In this document: piece after piece, positions 53,127-63,051 of the stretch
Numbering within the stretch: the first letter of the stretch is position 1
Layout of the letters: the number at the start of each line of letters is the position of its first letter
Assembly (NCBI RefSeq): GCF_004354985.1
Contig: NZ_SMSK01000015.1
Location: forward strand, 106,331 to 170,330
Length of the DNA stretch: 64,000 bases
Direction: 5' to 3'
From: Segetibacter sp. 3557_3
Lineage (GTDB): Bacteria; Bacteroidota; Bacteroidia; Chitinophagales; Chitinophagaceae
Position numbers and translations under genes: made by a program
Notes under the pieces: generated by a model
Databases searched by the model: none
The model's input: the letters and a program-made list of their open reading frames with translations, nothing else
What the model was told of the DNA's origin: nothing

Positions 53127-53936
53127 TTATTCTTTACCCGATTTTGGTTCCTGCATTTTGTTCATTTGTTCGGCCAGCATCGTATCGGGGACCACGTTAC
53201 TCATACCCACCATAATCTTGTTCTTTAGCCCCGAAACAATCTTATCATCACCTTTCATAAGGGCATTGTAACCATCTCTTGCAACCTGGGCAGCATCAGA
53301 CAATTTACTATCAAGAATCTTGGATGATTGCATATGTGCCTTATTGAAAAAGTCGGTGTCGGTTGCCCCCGGCTGTAAGGCGGTGATGGTAACTTCGCTG
53401 TCTTTTAGTTCGCTGATAAGTCCCTCTGTAAGGTGTAAAACATAAGCCTTGGTAGCATGGTATACGGCTTGCCATGGCCCGGGTAATTCTGATGCAATCG
53501 AAGCAAGTTGCAGGATCTTACCACTGTTGCGTGTCACCATGTCTTTCAAATACAGGTGGGTTAACACGGTAAGTGCCGAAACGTTAAGCTGAATAATCTC
53601 CAGTAGCCGGTTGATGTCCTGGTCAACAAACAATCCATACTGACCTTGCCCTGCATCGTTTACCAACACGTCGACGGTTATGCCCTGCGCATTAACCTCA
53701 TCATACAACTCGAACGCTGCACGAGGTTCAAAAAGGTCCTTAACGATTGTTGTTACCTGTACATTGTACTGTTGTTTAAGTTCACTTGCGCTTCGCTGCA
53801 AGTCACTTTCTGTTCTTGCTACCAGCACAAGGTTGTAGCCATCTTCAGCAAAACATTTTGCCAGTTCGTAACCGATACCGGCAGATCCGCCGGTAATCAA
53901 CGCATAACCTTTTGAGGAACTATTTTCTGTTGCCAT
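53127..53936 (-). CDS. Short-chain dehydrogenase/reductase (SDR)
   Basis: 269 residues with the classical SDR layout: TGGSAGIGYELAKCF (cofactor Gly motif), LVARTESDL, VNDAGQGQYG (NNAG variant), Ser in LQLASIASELPG, and the catalytic YHATKAYV. Arg in VARTESD favours NADPH. It resembles the DltE/YqjQ-like SDR subgroup. The substrate cannot be derived. The C-terminal part is mildly extended (MQEPKSGKE). Monocistronic with a strong terminator. Confidence 0.93.
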   Translation of the reverse strand: MATENSSSKGYALITGGSAGIGYELAKCFAEDGYNLVLVARTESDLQRSASELKQQYNVQVTTIVKDLFEPRAAFELYDEVNAQGITVDVLVNDAGQGQYGLFVDQDINRLLEIIQLNVSALTVLTHLYLKDMVTRNSGKILQLASIASELPGPWQAVYHATKAYVLHLTEGLISELKDSEVTITALQPGATDTDFFNKAHMQSSKILDSKLSDAAQVARDGYNALMKGDDKIVSGLKNKIMVGMSNVVPDTMLAEQMNKMQEPKSGKE

Positions 53937-54369
53937 TTGGTTCTTTTTATTGAATGATGAATGGAAGAAAAACCAGGATGATACCAGGCTGAATACCGGT
54001 TGTCGCCCCCTATGACCAGGTCCAGGTTGCCGGTAATCATCCTATGGTTTCCTTCATTGCATCATTTCCACGCAATTAGAATACCGCCTCTTTTATGATG
54101 ATGCGCTACCACAAAGAAAATTGTTGTTTAAGCCTTCACGGGTATAAAGGCCGGTATTCTAGATAAACCAACGTTAAGGTGGGAAATTATTTCTGCACTA
54201 CTATCTCACCAGTGAGAGGCTTAGTGGATTAGATGAAGGACGTCTGCAATGCAACTGCGCATCACCTTAGAACCTTATTCTTAAAGCTGCCCATTATTTT
54301 CTAAACATTTAGAGAGGAGCAAACAGGGATAATAACATGGCAATTTAGGGGGTTCGGTAATATGTACAA
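53937..54369. other. Intergenic region, only a small palindrome
   Basis: 433 bases between two minus-strand genes. TCTCAC-CA-GTGAGA at about 54204-54217 is a small palindrome that may bind a protein. No gene or strong terminator was seen. Confidence 0.35.
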
Positions 54370-56832
54370 TCAGGTTCGGTTTACTTCTTCAGCACCGCTG
54401 CTTCTGCGCTTTTGTTCTACTTTCTGCCCCCTGCTAAAATTATAACGCAGCGAAACACCAACTGCCCTAATCCGAAAGTATTGATCAAATTCATTTACCT
54501 GGCCGCCGATATCTGTTGTCCACAAATACCTGAAGCCTTCGAACAGGTCCAAACCATTGATGGTTAAGTCGAGCTTTTTATTTAAAAAGCTGCGTTTAAA
54601 AGCGAGGTCAACCCTGCTCATGGCAGCCATATGGTACAGGCCCGAAGCCGCAGGGCCGCGCAGCATAATATTCACTTCCATACGGATTTCTTTTGGCAAC
54701 AATATGATATGATTTGACTGTAGCATAACAAACAACTGATCATTTATTACTTCCCCGAAGTTTGTTTGCATAGCATATTTGTTATACGATGCCACAAGCG
54801 TATTTTGGGTATCCCACTTCTTTAAGATTTTTACCGGTGCAACGGCAGTTAAACCAACGCTATGCCCTTTGTTGATGTTTCCAAACGTGTACACTGTTGT
54901 GGTATCTTCTACATCTAACAACGGCACCTCAGATATGACATCGATATAATGATAATAGTTGAATGAAAGATTATACGCTTTTTTAAACACCTGTGTTACG
55001 CTGAATGAATTGGTGTATTGCGGCCGTAGTTGGGTATTGCCTTCATACCAGGTGTATGGATCGCGATAAGCCCTGAACGGATTTAAATTGCCATAATTAG
55101 GACGGGTGAGGCGACGGCTATAACTATAATTGATGCCATAATTGTCGTTTACTTTTTGCTGCAGAAAAACACTTGGAAAAAGATTGGTGTAATTTCTTGG
55201 GGTAACAACGCCCAGGGTTATAGAGTTGCCAAGTGATGCCGTATGTTCGAGCCGTAAGCCGGTTTGAAGTGTAAGCTTTTTGTTGATCGGACCGCTGTAA
55301 TTCAGGTAGCCAGCATAGATATTTTCACGGTATTTAAAATGATTTGTTCGCAACGGGTCAAGTACAAGTGCTCCGTTATTAAAGTAAAATTGAAAGTCGT
55401 TGTCGGAGATCACCCTGCTCGCCTTTGCGCCGGTTTCAAGTTTGTGGACCTTTCTTATTGGCAGCGTCAGGTCTATCTTACCGGAATAAATATCGTATCC
55501 GTTTGGAGTATTGGTAAACAGGAAGTCCTGGGTTTTAGGACCATTGCCTGTGCTTGCATAGTAGTTATAAAAATCCGACGTTCCCCTGTTTGTAATTCTA
55601 ACATAATCAAGATCGGAAGTAAGCAAAGCACCATTGGTATCGAGTTTGCCCGTGTAATGAAGATTGGTCGTCAAATTCCGGTAGGTATTTGTGCTGTAAT
55701 TATCTGCTTCAACAATCTGTGTAGGTTTCCCCGCTTCACTGCCCAGCCGGGTGTCGGTAAGAAACTCCTGGTCGCCGGTATTTTTGGTATAGTTAACCAT
55801 TACCCCAACAGTATGCCTTTCATTGAAGCTGTAATCGGTACCTACACGCACCGAGGGCGGGCCCCAATTTGTATAGCTGCCAATGGCATCCTGGTCGAAA
55901 TAGGTGGTCTTGTTGGTGCCATAAAACACCCGCGTGAAAGTGGCATCACGTCCACCCACCCTACGTGCGAGATCAATATTTACAAAGGAGTTCCATTTGC
56001 CGCTTTTATGATTGATGTTGAGACCGGAAGAAAAGCCATGTTGTTTTTTGAAATTGTAATTGTAAGTGGCATAAACACTGCCATTCATACCCTGTTGCGT
56101 ATTTTTTTTGAGGTTGATGTTTAGTATACCCGATGTGCCTTCTGCATCGTATTTAGCAGATGGATTGGTGATGATCTCAATGTTTTTCAAGTTTTCGGCT
56201 GGCATTGCTTCGAGCATGTTGCGAAGGTCTCTTGCCGACAAATAAGTAAGCTTTCCATCAAGCATTACGGTCACGCCGGAACGCCCATTGAGTTGAATGT
56301 TGCCTTCGGCATCGATAAACACGCCGGGAGCCCTCGACAGTACGGCATACGCAGAATTACCTGCAGCCATAGCGGTTCCCTCAACACTTACTACCATGCG
56401 ATCCGCTAATTGAACAATAGTTGGCCGAAGCGTTGTGACTGAAACATCCGCCAGGTTTTTTACTTCCGGCTTAAGCGAAAAGCTGCCGAAATCGCGGGAG
56501 AATTCGGTGGTATTCACCTCGAACACTTCCGTTTTTAGCTCACTAAAGCCAATTGAAGTAAAACGCAGTAAATATTTGCCCGGAGCAGGGCTTTTGGCTG
56601 AAAACTTTCCATCGACACCAGTAAGCGTTCCACTTATCAACGACTGGTCACTGACCCGGATTACGGATACATTGGCATATGGCAGGGGGGCCGATTTCTG
56701 GTCGAGGAGTTTTCCGGTAAGTGTGCCTGTTTGAGCCGATGCAATAGTGCCGGTGCAAACGAGTAAGGCACAGATAAACAAGATGCGGTATACACCGCTG
56801 GTGTTTCTTAAAGCTAAGGTTGCTGTTCTCAA
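54370..56832 (-). CDS. TonB-dependent outer membrane beta-barrel protein (FusC/OMP-b-brl type)
   Basis: 820 residues, TTG start; no ATG lies between the upstream in-frame stop and the signal peptide (RILFICALLVCTGTIASAQ). An N-terminal carboxypeptidase-like regulatory domain (GTLTGKLLDQKSAPLPYANVSVIR … GKYLLRFTSIGF), a plug (AVLSRAPGVFIDAEGNIQLNGRSGVTVMLDGK … NIEIITNPSAKYDAEGTSGILNI in pieces) and an outer-membrane barrel follow. There is no SusD partner. This type is frequent in Bacteroidota and of unknown ligand. Confidence 0.92.
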   Translation of the reverse strand: MRTATLALRNTSGVYRILFICALLVCTGTIASAQTGTLTGKLLDQKSAPLPYANVSVIRVSDQSLISGTLTGVDGKFSAKSPAPGKYLLRFTSIGFSELKTEVFEVNTTEFSRDFGSFSLKPEVKNLADVSVTTLRPTIVQLADRMVVSVEGTAMAAGNSAYAVLSRAPGVFIDAEGNIQLNGRSGVTVMLDGKLTYLSARDLRNMLEAMPAENLKNIEIITNPSAKYDAEGTSGILNINLKKNTQQGMNGSVYATYNYNFKKQHGFSSGLNINHKSGKWNSFVNIDLARRVGGRDATFTRVFYGTNKTTYFDQDAIGSYTNWGPPSVRVGTDYSFNERHTVGVMVNYTKNTGDQEFLTDTRLGSEAGKPTQIVEADNYSTNTYRNLTTNLHYTGKLDTNGALLTSDLDYVRITNRGTSDFYNYYASTGNGPKTQDFLFTNTPNGYDIYSGKIDLTLPIRKVHKLETGAKASRVISDNDFQFYFNNGALVLDPLRTNHFKYRENIYAGYLNYSGPINKKLTLQTGLRLEHTASLGNSITLGVVTPRNYTNLFPSVFLQQKVNDNYGINYSYSRRLTRPNYGNLNPFRAYRDPYTWYEGNTQLRPQYTNSFSVTQVFKKAYNLSFNYYHYIDVISEVPLLDVEDTTTVYTFGNINKGHSVGLTAVAPVKILKKWDTQNTLVASYNKYAMQTNFGEVINDQLFVMLQSNHIILLPKEIRMEVNIMLRGPAASGLYHMAAMSRVDLAFKRSFLNKKLDLTINGLDLFEGFRYLWTTDIGGQVNEFDQYFRIRAVGVSLRYNFSRGQKVEQKRRSSGAEEVNRT

Positions 56833-56874
56833 AATTATGATGGTTGTATCACTGGATCTTCAGAACAGTGCCAA

Positions 56875-57237
56875 TTATATAACTTGCTGATTAACAATTT
56901 TCTGAAACTCCTCATAACTACGAAAGTGCTCGTAACCGAACAGGTGATTGTCCGGTTTTGATACATATCGACATAAGCGTACAGTAACCGTGCAGCAGGC
57001 GTACCACAACCCAGATTGCGCCTCGCCAATTGTAAATGTATACCACCCCTTTCTGTTCCCTGGAGCTCTTTCAGCAAACCCTTCCACACAGACAAACAGA
57101 ATCCGGTTGTACCGGAATGAATTACAAATAACAATGCAGCCGGTCCTGGTCGTCAGGTATAAATCAGCAAACCCGTAACTGCCTAACCCACTTTCAACAG
57201 TTCTGTAACGACTTGTCTGCCTGGAATGCCAAACCAT
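56875..57237 (-). CDS. Possible hypothetical protein
   Basis: A frame of about 120 residues upstream of, and in the same direction as, the TonB-dependent gene (42 bases apart); the open frame runs back to 57321. The C-terminal part reads like a protein: LFVCVEGFAERAPGNRKGW, GLWYACCTVTVRLCRYV, NHLFGYEHFRSYEEFQKIV. Composition is Tyr/Phe/Cys-rich. No family is recognised. It could also be an accidental frame. Confidence 0.35.
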   Translation of the reverse strand: MVWHSRQTSRYRTVESGLGSYGFADLYLTTRTGCIVICNSFRYNRILFVCVEGFAERAPGNRKGWYTFTIGEAQSGLWYACCTVTVRLCRYVSKPDNHLFGYEHFRSYEEFQKIVNQQVI

Positions 57238-57399
57238 CGCATTATATCGCAATTCATTTAGGTCAAGGCAGCTATTTGTCTTTTCCTGTACCAACTTGCG
57301 GTGGAAATTAATCAACAGCAAAACCGGACAGCAATTCCAATGGCTGCTGATCCGGCAACCGAAACAACAAATTCAAATAACCGTACAACTTATTATACG

Positions 57400-57969
57400 A
57401 TGCGACTCATTTTTTTTCTTGTGCTTGTTAGTATTATTGCCTGTAAGGAGTTACAACACAACAATAACCCCGCACCATTAAAGGTGGGTTCAGTCGTGGA
57501 TAGTATGCCCGTAATACCAAGGTTGCTGGCGTTAGGGCAGTCGGCAAAAGCCGAGATCGAGCAGGCAAAAACCGAAGATCAGGTGACTATTATCTCCGAA
57601 AAGTACAAGCAACGTATTCATCGCTACCTCACGGATTCAAGCCATTCCATTATTGCCGGAATACCCACCAGGGTAGAACGGGTTGAGCCTTCTTCAGACC
57701 AGGTGTATGTGTCTGTGTCAGCCGACATGTTCAAGTTTTACGCATACCTGCCAAAAGCTCCAAACGACAGCCCTGCACTGAACCAAATTTTCCGGTCGGT
57801 TAACCAACTACAGGTTAACAGTAGCAATCCGATTAAGATGATCTACCTGGGCGAATGCGAAGTTGGATTCTTTAAAGATCAATTTGAGATCACCATCAAA
57901 GCCATCCCGGTTTCATCCAATACCAGGGTGGATGGAAAACTTGTTCAGCAACTGGCGCTGCTGCAATGA
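57400..57969 (+). CDS. Hypothetical lipoprotein
   Basis: About 189 residues. The N-terminus RLIFFLVLVSIIACKE has a lipobox-like IIAC, so a lipoprotein is predicted. The rest has a helical segment (LGQSAKAEIEQAKTEDQVTIISEKYKQRIHRYLTD) and a mixed alpha/beta region (QVYVSVSADMFKFYAYLP, KMIYLGECEVGFFKDQFEITIKAIP). No family is recognised. The ATG at 57400 is chosen for the lipobox; the frame is open to 57301. Divergent from the TonB-dependent gene and convergent with the dehydrogenase gene. Confidence 0.7.
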   Translation: MRLIFFLVLVSIIACKELQHNNNPAPLKVGSVVDSMPVIPRLLALGQSAKAEIEQAKTEDQVTIISEKYKQRIHRYLTDSSHSIIAGIPTRVERVEPSSDQVYVSVSADMFKFYAYLPKAPNDSPALNQIFRSVNQLQVNSSNPIKMIYLGECEVGFFKDQFEITIKAIPVSSNTRVDGKLVQQLALLQ

Positions 57970-58038
57970 GCTACAGGACACAAGGCTAACCAGGTGTTAT
58001 CACCATAGCCCATTTAAACTTTTAGCATTTGAGTAAAT

Positions 58039-58995
58039 TCAATGTACCACGTTCACCGGCTTACCCTGTAAAAAAGCATGAAGGTTGTCAACGGCTATGT
58101 TCATTAGTCGCGACCTTGCCTCAAATGTTGCCCAGGCAATATGTGGAGTAATCAGGCAATTGTTTGCCGTGAGCAGGGGATTATTTGGTGTGGGCGGCTC
58201 ATCCGATAGTACATCAACCGCAGCGGCGGCGATCACGCCCGTGTTCAGCGCGTTTGCGAGGTCGTATTCATTTACAATCGGTCCACGCGAAGTATTGATG
58301 ACAAATGCCGAACGCTTCATCCTGGCAAGGTTCTCTTTGTTAATGAGCCCCCTGGTTTCCGGTACCAATGGACAATGTATGCTTACCACATCTACAGTTT
58401 CGAACAGTTCCTTAATTGGCACCCACCTGAAGTTTTCACGATGCGACTGATCAGTTTGCGTGCGGGTGTATGCAACGACTTTCATACCAAACGCCGTTGC
58501 AACATCGGCTACTTTAGCACCGATATGGCCAAAGCCAACGATACCTATTGTTTTACCAGCAAGTTCCAGTAGGGGGAAATTCCAATAGCACCAATCCGGC
58601 GAACGCGTCCACATGCCATCAAATACCGAATCGCTGTGCCGCTGTACACGATGGCAGAGTTCGAGCAGCAGCGCAAAGGTCATCTGAACGACCGAGGAGG
58701 TACCATAACCCGGTATGTTCGACACAACAATCCCTTTCTGGTTTGCAGCGGCAACGTCCACCACGTTGTAGCCGGTAGCGAGTACCCCGATGAACCTGAG
58801 TTCAGGCAGTTCGGCGATCACAGTAGCGGGCAAGGGGGTTTTGTTGGTAAAAACGATTGCCGCATCCTTAGCACGGCTTACTACCTGGTGTGCAGGAGTA
58901 CGGTCGTAAACCTGCAATTCTCCGGGCGCCCCCAACGCATCCCAGCTGAGGTCGCCGGGGTTTAATGCATATCCATCTAAAACAACGATTTTCAT
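58039..58995 (-). CDS. D-2-hydroxyacid dehydrogenase
   Basis: About 318 residues. The NAD-binding domain has GKTIGIVGFGHIGAKVADVATAFGMKVVAYTR; catalytic residues are Arg in INTSRGPIVNE, Glu in DVLSDEPPTPNNPL and His in LITPHIAW. The IAWAT after the His is typical of glycerate/hydroxypyruvate reductase-like members. It reduces 2-oxoacids to D-2-hydroxyacids, or the reverse. The ATG at 58995 is used. It lies 180 bases downstream of the lactate-permease-type gene and may act on the imported acid. Confidence 0.92.
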   Translation of the reverse strand: MKIVVLDGYALNPGDLSWDALGAPGELQVYDRTPAHQVVSRAKDAAIVFTNKTPLPATVIAELPELRFIGVLATGYNVVDVAAANQKGIVVSNIPGYGTSSVVQMTFALLLELCHRVQRHSDSVFDGMWTRSPDWCYWNFPLLELAGKTIGIVGFGHIGAKVADVATAFGMKVVAYTRTQTDQSHRENFRWVPIKELFETVDVVSIHCPLVPETRGLINKENLARMKRSAFVINTSRGPIVNEYDLANALNTGVIAAAAVDVLSDEPPTPNNPLLTANNCLITPHIAWATFEARSRLMNIAVDNLHAFLQGKPVNVVH

Positions 58996-59175
58996 GTTAT
59001 TCTTTCTGCTATTTACCAGCTTAAACCACCGCCGGTTTCGTGATCGTTTATCCGTGATATCAGGCGAACTTATTAAAACTAAAATCCCGCATCCGCCACT
59101 CCCACTCATATCATGGTTCATGACATTGATCTGCTATTGTAAGAAACAGGCAGATGAAGCTATGAATGAATTGCG

Positions 59176-60942
59176 TTAGGTCTCTGTTGCGGGTTGTTCA
59201 CCCTTTCTGCTGCCTACAATAACCAACAAAGCCACCGTCACAATGGCGCCAAGTAGCAGTAATAAATAATTGTACCCTGCAGCAAGATTTGCAGGTGCAA
59301 CTCCAGTACGACCGTCGCTCATCACATAATGCGGTATTAAAGTCGTAAGCACATAAGCCTGCAAGAAACTGAGCATACAAATAAGTATTAATAATATAAA
59401 GCTGTGCTTTACGGTAAACCGGAAAAGCTCCCCTTCTTTTCCGACCAGGTGTCCGGCAGCGGCGGCAATCGCGATTGATTGTGGCGATATCATTTTTCCC
59501 ACCACACCACCAGACACATTAGCACCCACGGCCACGACAGGGTCAACCCCGATGGAAAGCGCCGTCTCAAACTGCAGCTTGCCGAAAAGGGCATTTGCGG
59601 AGGTGTCGGAGCCGGTGATAAATACACCCAGCCACCCAAGAACCGGTGCAAAAAACGGGAACAAATAACCCGTGTTTGCAAGTACCCCTGCCATGGTAGC
59701 AGATATTCCTGAATTGTTGAGCACGTAAGCAAAAGCAAGTATTGCAGCAACAGTAATAATCGGAAACCGGAGTTGATGCAGGGTAGCAAAAAAAGTAGTG
59801 ACCGCAGCCCTTACGCCAACGCCAATCAGGGGCAACGAAATTAATGCGGCCGCGAAGATTGCAGTACCTGCAGAACTTAGGTAGTTCAGTTTAAAAACCT
59901 GCGGTAGCAAGCTTCCGTTACCCAGCACAATGGCGTGGTGCAAAACAGGTATTTCGTATTGAGCATGGCCATATAGGGCAAGTACGTCTTTAACTGGTTG
60001 CAGCCCCCATGCGATAACCATCAGGGTTAAAATGATAAACGGCGAAAATGCCCTGAATACCTGCCAGCCCGAATAGTTGATGCCCAGATCAGTTGTTTGA
60101 TGCGGCTCATGGTCAAACTTCCAAACGCTCTTCGGCTTCCAGAATTTCAGCAGAACAATCAAACAAACGATCGATCCAATTCCAGCGAGTACGTCGGGTA
60201 ACATGGGACTGAGGTAATTCGAGGAAAACCACTGGAGGAATGCGAAGGAGATACCACACACCATTATCGCCGGCAATACCTCTATCGACTTTTTGAACCC
60301 GCAAATCAGTACCACCAGGTACATCGGTAATACCAGTGATAGCACCGGTAGTGTTCTTCCGACCATCTGTGATATCGCCATTTCGGGTATGCCAGACACC
60401 TGCGACGCCACCGTGATCGGGATGCCAATCGATCCAAATGCAACAGGGGCGGTGTTTGCTATAAGGCAGATACCTGCGGCATACAAGGGGTTGAATCCTA
60501 AACCTACCAACATTGCTGCAGTGATGGCTACCGGTGCACCAAATCCGGCTAATCCCTCCACGAAAGCGCCAAAGGAAAACGCAATCAACAATGCCTGTAA
60601 TCTCCTGTCGGGAGTTACCGACGCCATAAAACCTTTTATGATCTCAAGTTGGCCGCTTTGTACGGCGATGTTGAAAAGGTATACGGCGGTTATTACGATC
60701 CAACAAACGGGGAATAGCCCGTACAATCCCCCATGCATAGCAGAGCGTAGCGCAAGGCTCACCGGCATACCATAAGCAACGATGGCGACCAGAAGGGAAA
60801 TTAGCAACGCGATCAGCGCCGCCTGGTAACCTTTCATTTTCCTTATGATCAGCGCATAAAAAATAAACAGCACCGGCAGTACAGCAACGCACGCCGACAA
60901 GCCAATGTTACCAAAAGGGTCAATTACCTGTTGCCATTTCAT
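59176..60942 (-). CDS. lctP: L-lactate permease (LctP/GlcA family)
   Basis: About 588 residues with 12-14 hydrophobic helices and the LctP signatures FSFGAFVEGLAGFGAPVAITAAMLVGLGF, ICLIANTAPVAFGSIGIPI, and the late GSDTSANALFGKLQ and GGVVGKMISPQSIAIA. It imports lactate or glycolate with protons. It begins with KWQQVIDPFGNIGLSA, the usual N-terminus, so ATG 60942 is chosen over upstream frame extension to 61011. The next gene on the same strand is a D-2-hydroxyacid dehydrogenase. Confidence 0.92.
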   Translation of the reverse strand: MKWQQVIDPFGNIGLSACVAVLPVLFIFYALIIRKMKGYQAALIALLISLLVAIVAYGMPVSLALRSAMHGGLYGLFPVCWIVITAVYLFNIAVQSGQLEIIKGFMASVTPDRRLQALLIAFSFGAFVEGLAGFGAPVAITAAMLVGLGFNPLYAAGICLIANTAPVAFGSIGIPITVASQVSGIPEMAISQMVGRTLPVLSLVLPMYLVVLICGFKKSIEVLPAIMVCGISFAFLQWFSSNYLSPMLPDVLAGIGSIVCLIVLLKFWKPKSVWKFDHEPHQTTDLGINYSGWQVFRAFSPFIILTLMVIAWGLQPVKDVLALYGHAQYEIPVLHHAIVLGNGSLLPQVFKLNYLSSAGTAIFAAALISLPLIGVGVRAAVTTFFATLHQLRFPIITVAAILAFAYVLNNSGISATMAGVLANTGYLFPFFAPVLGWLGVFITGSDTSANALFGKLQFETALSIGVDPVVAVGANVSGGVVGKMISPQSIAIAAAAGHLVGKEGELFRFTVKHSFILLILICMLSFLQAYVLTTLIPHYVMSDGRTGVAPANLAAGYNYLLLLLGAIVTVALLVIVGSRKGEQPATET

Positions 60943-61371
60943 AATGCCTGCAGGCTTGAAGTTGATTTTTGAACGATCAAATGCGCTTAGCCTGTAATAC
61001 CTACCCGGCAACCAGATCCGGGTTTTGGGCTACCGGCCATTAACTATTTTCAACAAAAACAATGTGAGACTCCTGGCTCCAGGCATTTATCCTTAACCCG
61101 GCATCGTTGCGTCGCACTCTTGTACCGCAAATCATAGCTGAACTTTCCAGGTACAGCATGGCATCAGCGAAAAGTGGTATGCAAACCAGCTCACCTTAAA
61201 TGTATCAATTATCCGGTGAAGGGTAAACAGAATTAGTGGATTAGCTGGTATATTTTCAGCGCTGTTTGCGTTCACCCTGTTGATCTGTGACTGGCTATAA
61301 CTACAGGTCAATATTACAAAGCACCTCCCATAATGATATCTCATGAAGCCGTTTCCACGATAGGCCTGGTG
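60943..61371. other. Intergenic region with a dispersed repeat copy
   Basis: 429 bases between the lactate permease gene and the interrupted esterase gene. It contains the repeat core at 61100-61126, preceded by a small CCTGG-CT-CCAGG palindrome. No gene or promoter recognised. Confidence 0.4.
61100..61126. repeat. Dispersed 'TTGCGTCGCA' repeat, copy at 61.1 kb
   Basis: GGCATCGTTGCGTCGCACTC then TTGTACC. It shares 19 consecutive bases with the complement of 41290-41310 and most of its core with 29447-29470. Confidence 0.6.
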
Positions 61372-62802
61372 TTAACTACCGGAAGGATATAAGTCAGGAG
61401 GTTCGTTCCGCAGTTTTATATTCAGCGGATGCAAGGCGTTGGTTTGATCGATAAAAATAAATGCATCATAACGACTCGGCATTACCGAAGGAACGAAATA
61501 CGGGAACTGTACATTGTCCGGGTGATACACTACGCCAATTGCCCGATGGCCGATTTGTTTTTTGAAAAACGCGTCGTTACTGATATCTTTTGAGAGCACG
61601 ATTTTGTTTGTAGCCCCGGTCAGGTGTAACAGTTCTTCCCAACTGCCCTGCTCAGCTTTTGGAACATCCATCACCTTGAAAGGCGCTCCCCAGGATGTTG
61701 CTGCGATCACCCTTCCCTGGTAGGTTCCAAAGCCAACGATAAAAACATTTTCTTCACCGTATTCTTTTCTTACCAATTGGCCAACGTTTACTTCGCCACT
61801 TTCAGCCATATCCGTAAAACGGGCATCACCAACGTGGGTATTGTGTTCCCAAAGTACAGCCTTCGAAGCGGGTCCATGAAAGGAAAGCAGCCGTTTAAGC
61901 GTAGTCATCATATGGTTGTCGCGAATATTCCACGACTCCGGACCGCCCTTGGTCATTTCCCTATAGTATCGCTCGCCGTTCAGGGCAACCAGGGCGTTTT
62001 GTTCCATTACGAAATCGGCTTCCGTTTTGGTCGTTTTATCTTCAGTCATCTTTTGTACCGACCGCCAGAAACGGTTTGTTTCATTGCGGCAGTCGTCGCC
62101 CTGGTTAGCAACGGCCAGGGCATATTGCTGCGCATCTGCATTATACGGCTGAAAACAATCGTGAACTTTATTCGCGGCACTAACTAAAGAAGGACCAGCT
62201 TCCTTTACATAGGGCATTACTTCCGACATCGACTCCCAGAGACAATAAACATCAAGGCCATAAAAACCAACTTTTTGATCTGCACCTTTAGCCTGGTTAT
62301 TAGTATTTAACCAGTTTACCAGTTATGCTATTTCGGTATTGCCCCACATCCAGGTTGGCCACCTGTTGTAATGGTGCAATAATTCAATTACTTCGCTGCT
62401 GTCCTTTAGTGGCCCTTTTACAAAATTGTTTACCCGGTAAGAGTCGGCCCACTCGCTTTCGGAGGCGATAAAGTTGAAGCCTTTTTCCTGGATGAGCCTT
62501 TTGGTTATTGCAGAGCGCCAGGTATAAAATTCGGAGGTTCCATGGGTAGCCTCACCCAGCAACACCACCCGTGCATCGCCGATTTGTTGCATCAATATAT
62601 CAAGGTCCCTTTCATTGCGCAGCGGGTAATTGGGAATTTTTACACGAACAGAATCTCTGTCACCTGTTTGTGAAGCAAAGCTATACCCGGGATTTTCCGT
62701 ATTGCTGCCAACGGGAACCTGCTTTTGATTAACAGGTTTTTGTTTGCAGGAAATGCAGATCATCAGCAGGGATACCGCAATTGTAAATGCCCGGGTTTTC
62801 AT
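61372..62802 (-). pseudogene. Erythromycin esterase family lipoprotein, interrupted by one in-frame TAA
   Basis: The frame reads continuously from the lipoprotein start at 62802 (RAFTIAVSLLMICISC) to 61372 except for a single TAA at 62323-62325 (codon 160): …WMWGNTEIA, stop, LVNWLNTNNQAKGADQK…. Both sides keep the family residues: LGEATHGTSEFYTWR, ASESEWADS before the stop and VLWEHNTHVGD, KEYGEENVFIVGFGT after it. There is no frameshift. A CAA-to-TAA change is one simple cause. The second part has an in-frame ATG at 62229 but would lack the first catalytic Glu/His residues. A sequencing error or stop readthrough cannot be excluded. Confidence 0.88.
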
Positions 62803-63051
62803 GGTTGCAATCATCACATAATTTTTTTATAATATATCACAATTCAGGGGCCAAACCGGGATAGTTTAACCCTCAGATGCGAAGCTTCTACATTCATGTG
62901 ATTGTTTGGTATACCCAATTGATAATTAGCGGATCCCGCACGGGCTAACCGCATTAAGTTATTATATTGGAGCTTCTAAAGGTTATCGAAACAGCAAGCA
63001 AATCGCTGTTGTTATTTATCCTGTTCACGACCTTAAAACAAACAAGATAAT

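Noticed and set aside
55264..56124. 286-codon plus-strand frame inside the TonB-dependent barrel gene
   Set aside because: Long, but antisense to a complete 820-residue receptor whose translation is fully consistent; a codon-bias shadow.
56833..56860. TAATTTTG as a -7 promoter element of the TonB-dependent gene
   Set aside because: On the minus strand it overlaps the TTG start itself, so a transcript starting from it would lack the start codon.
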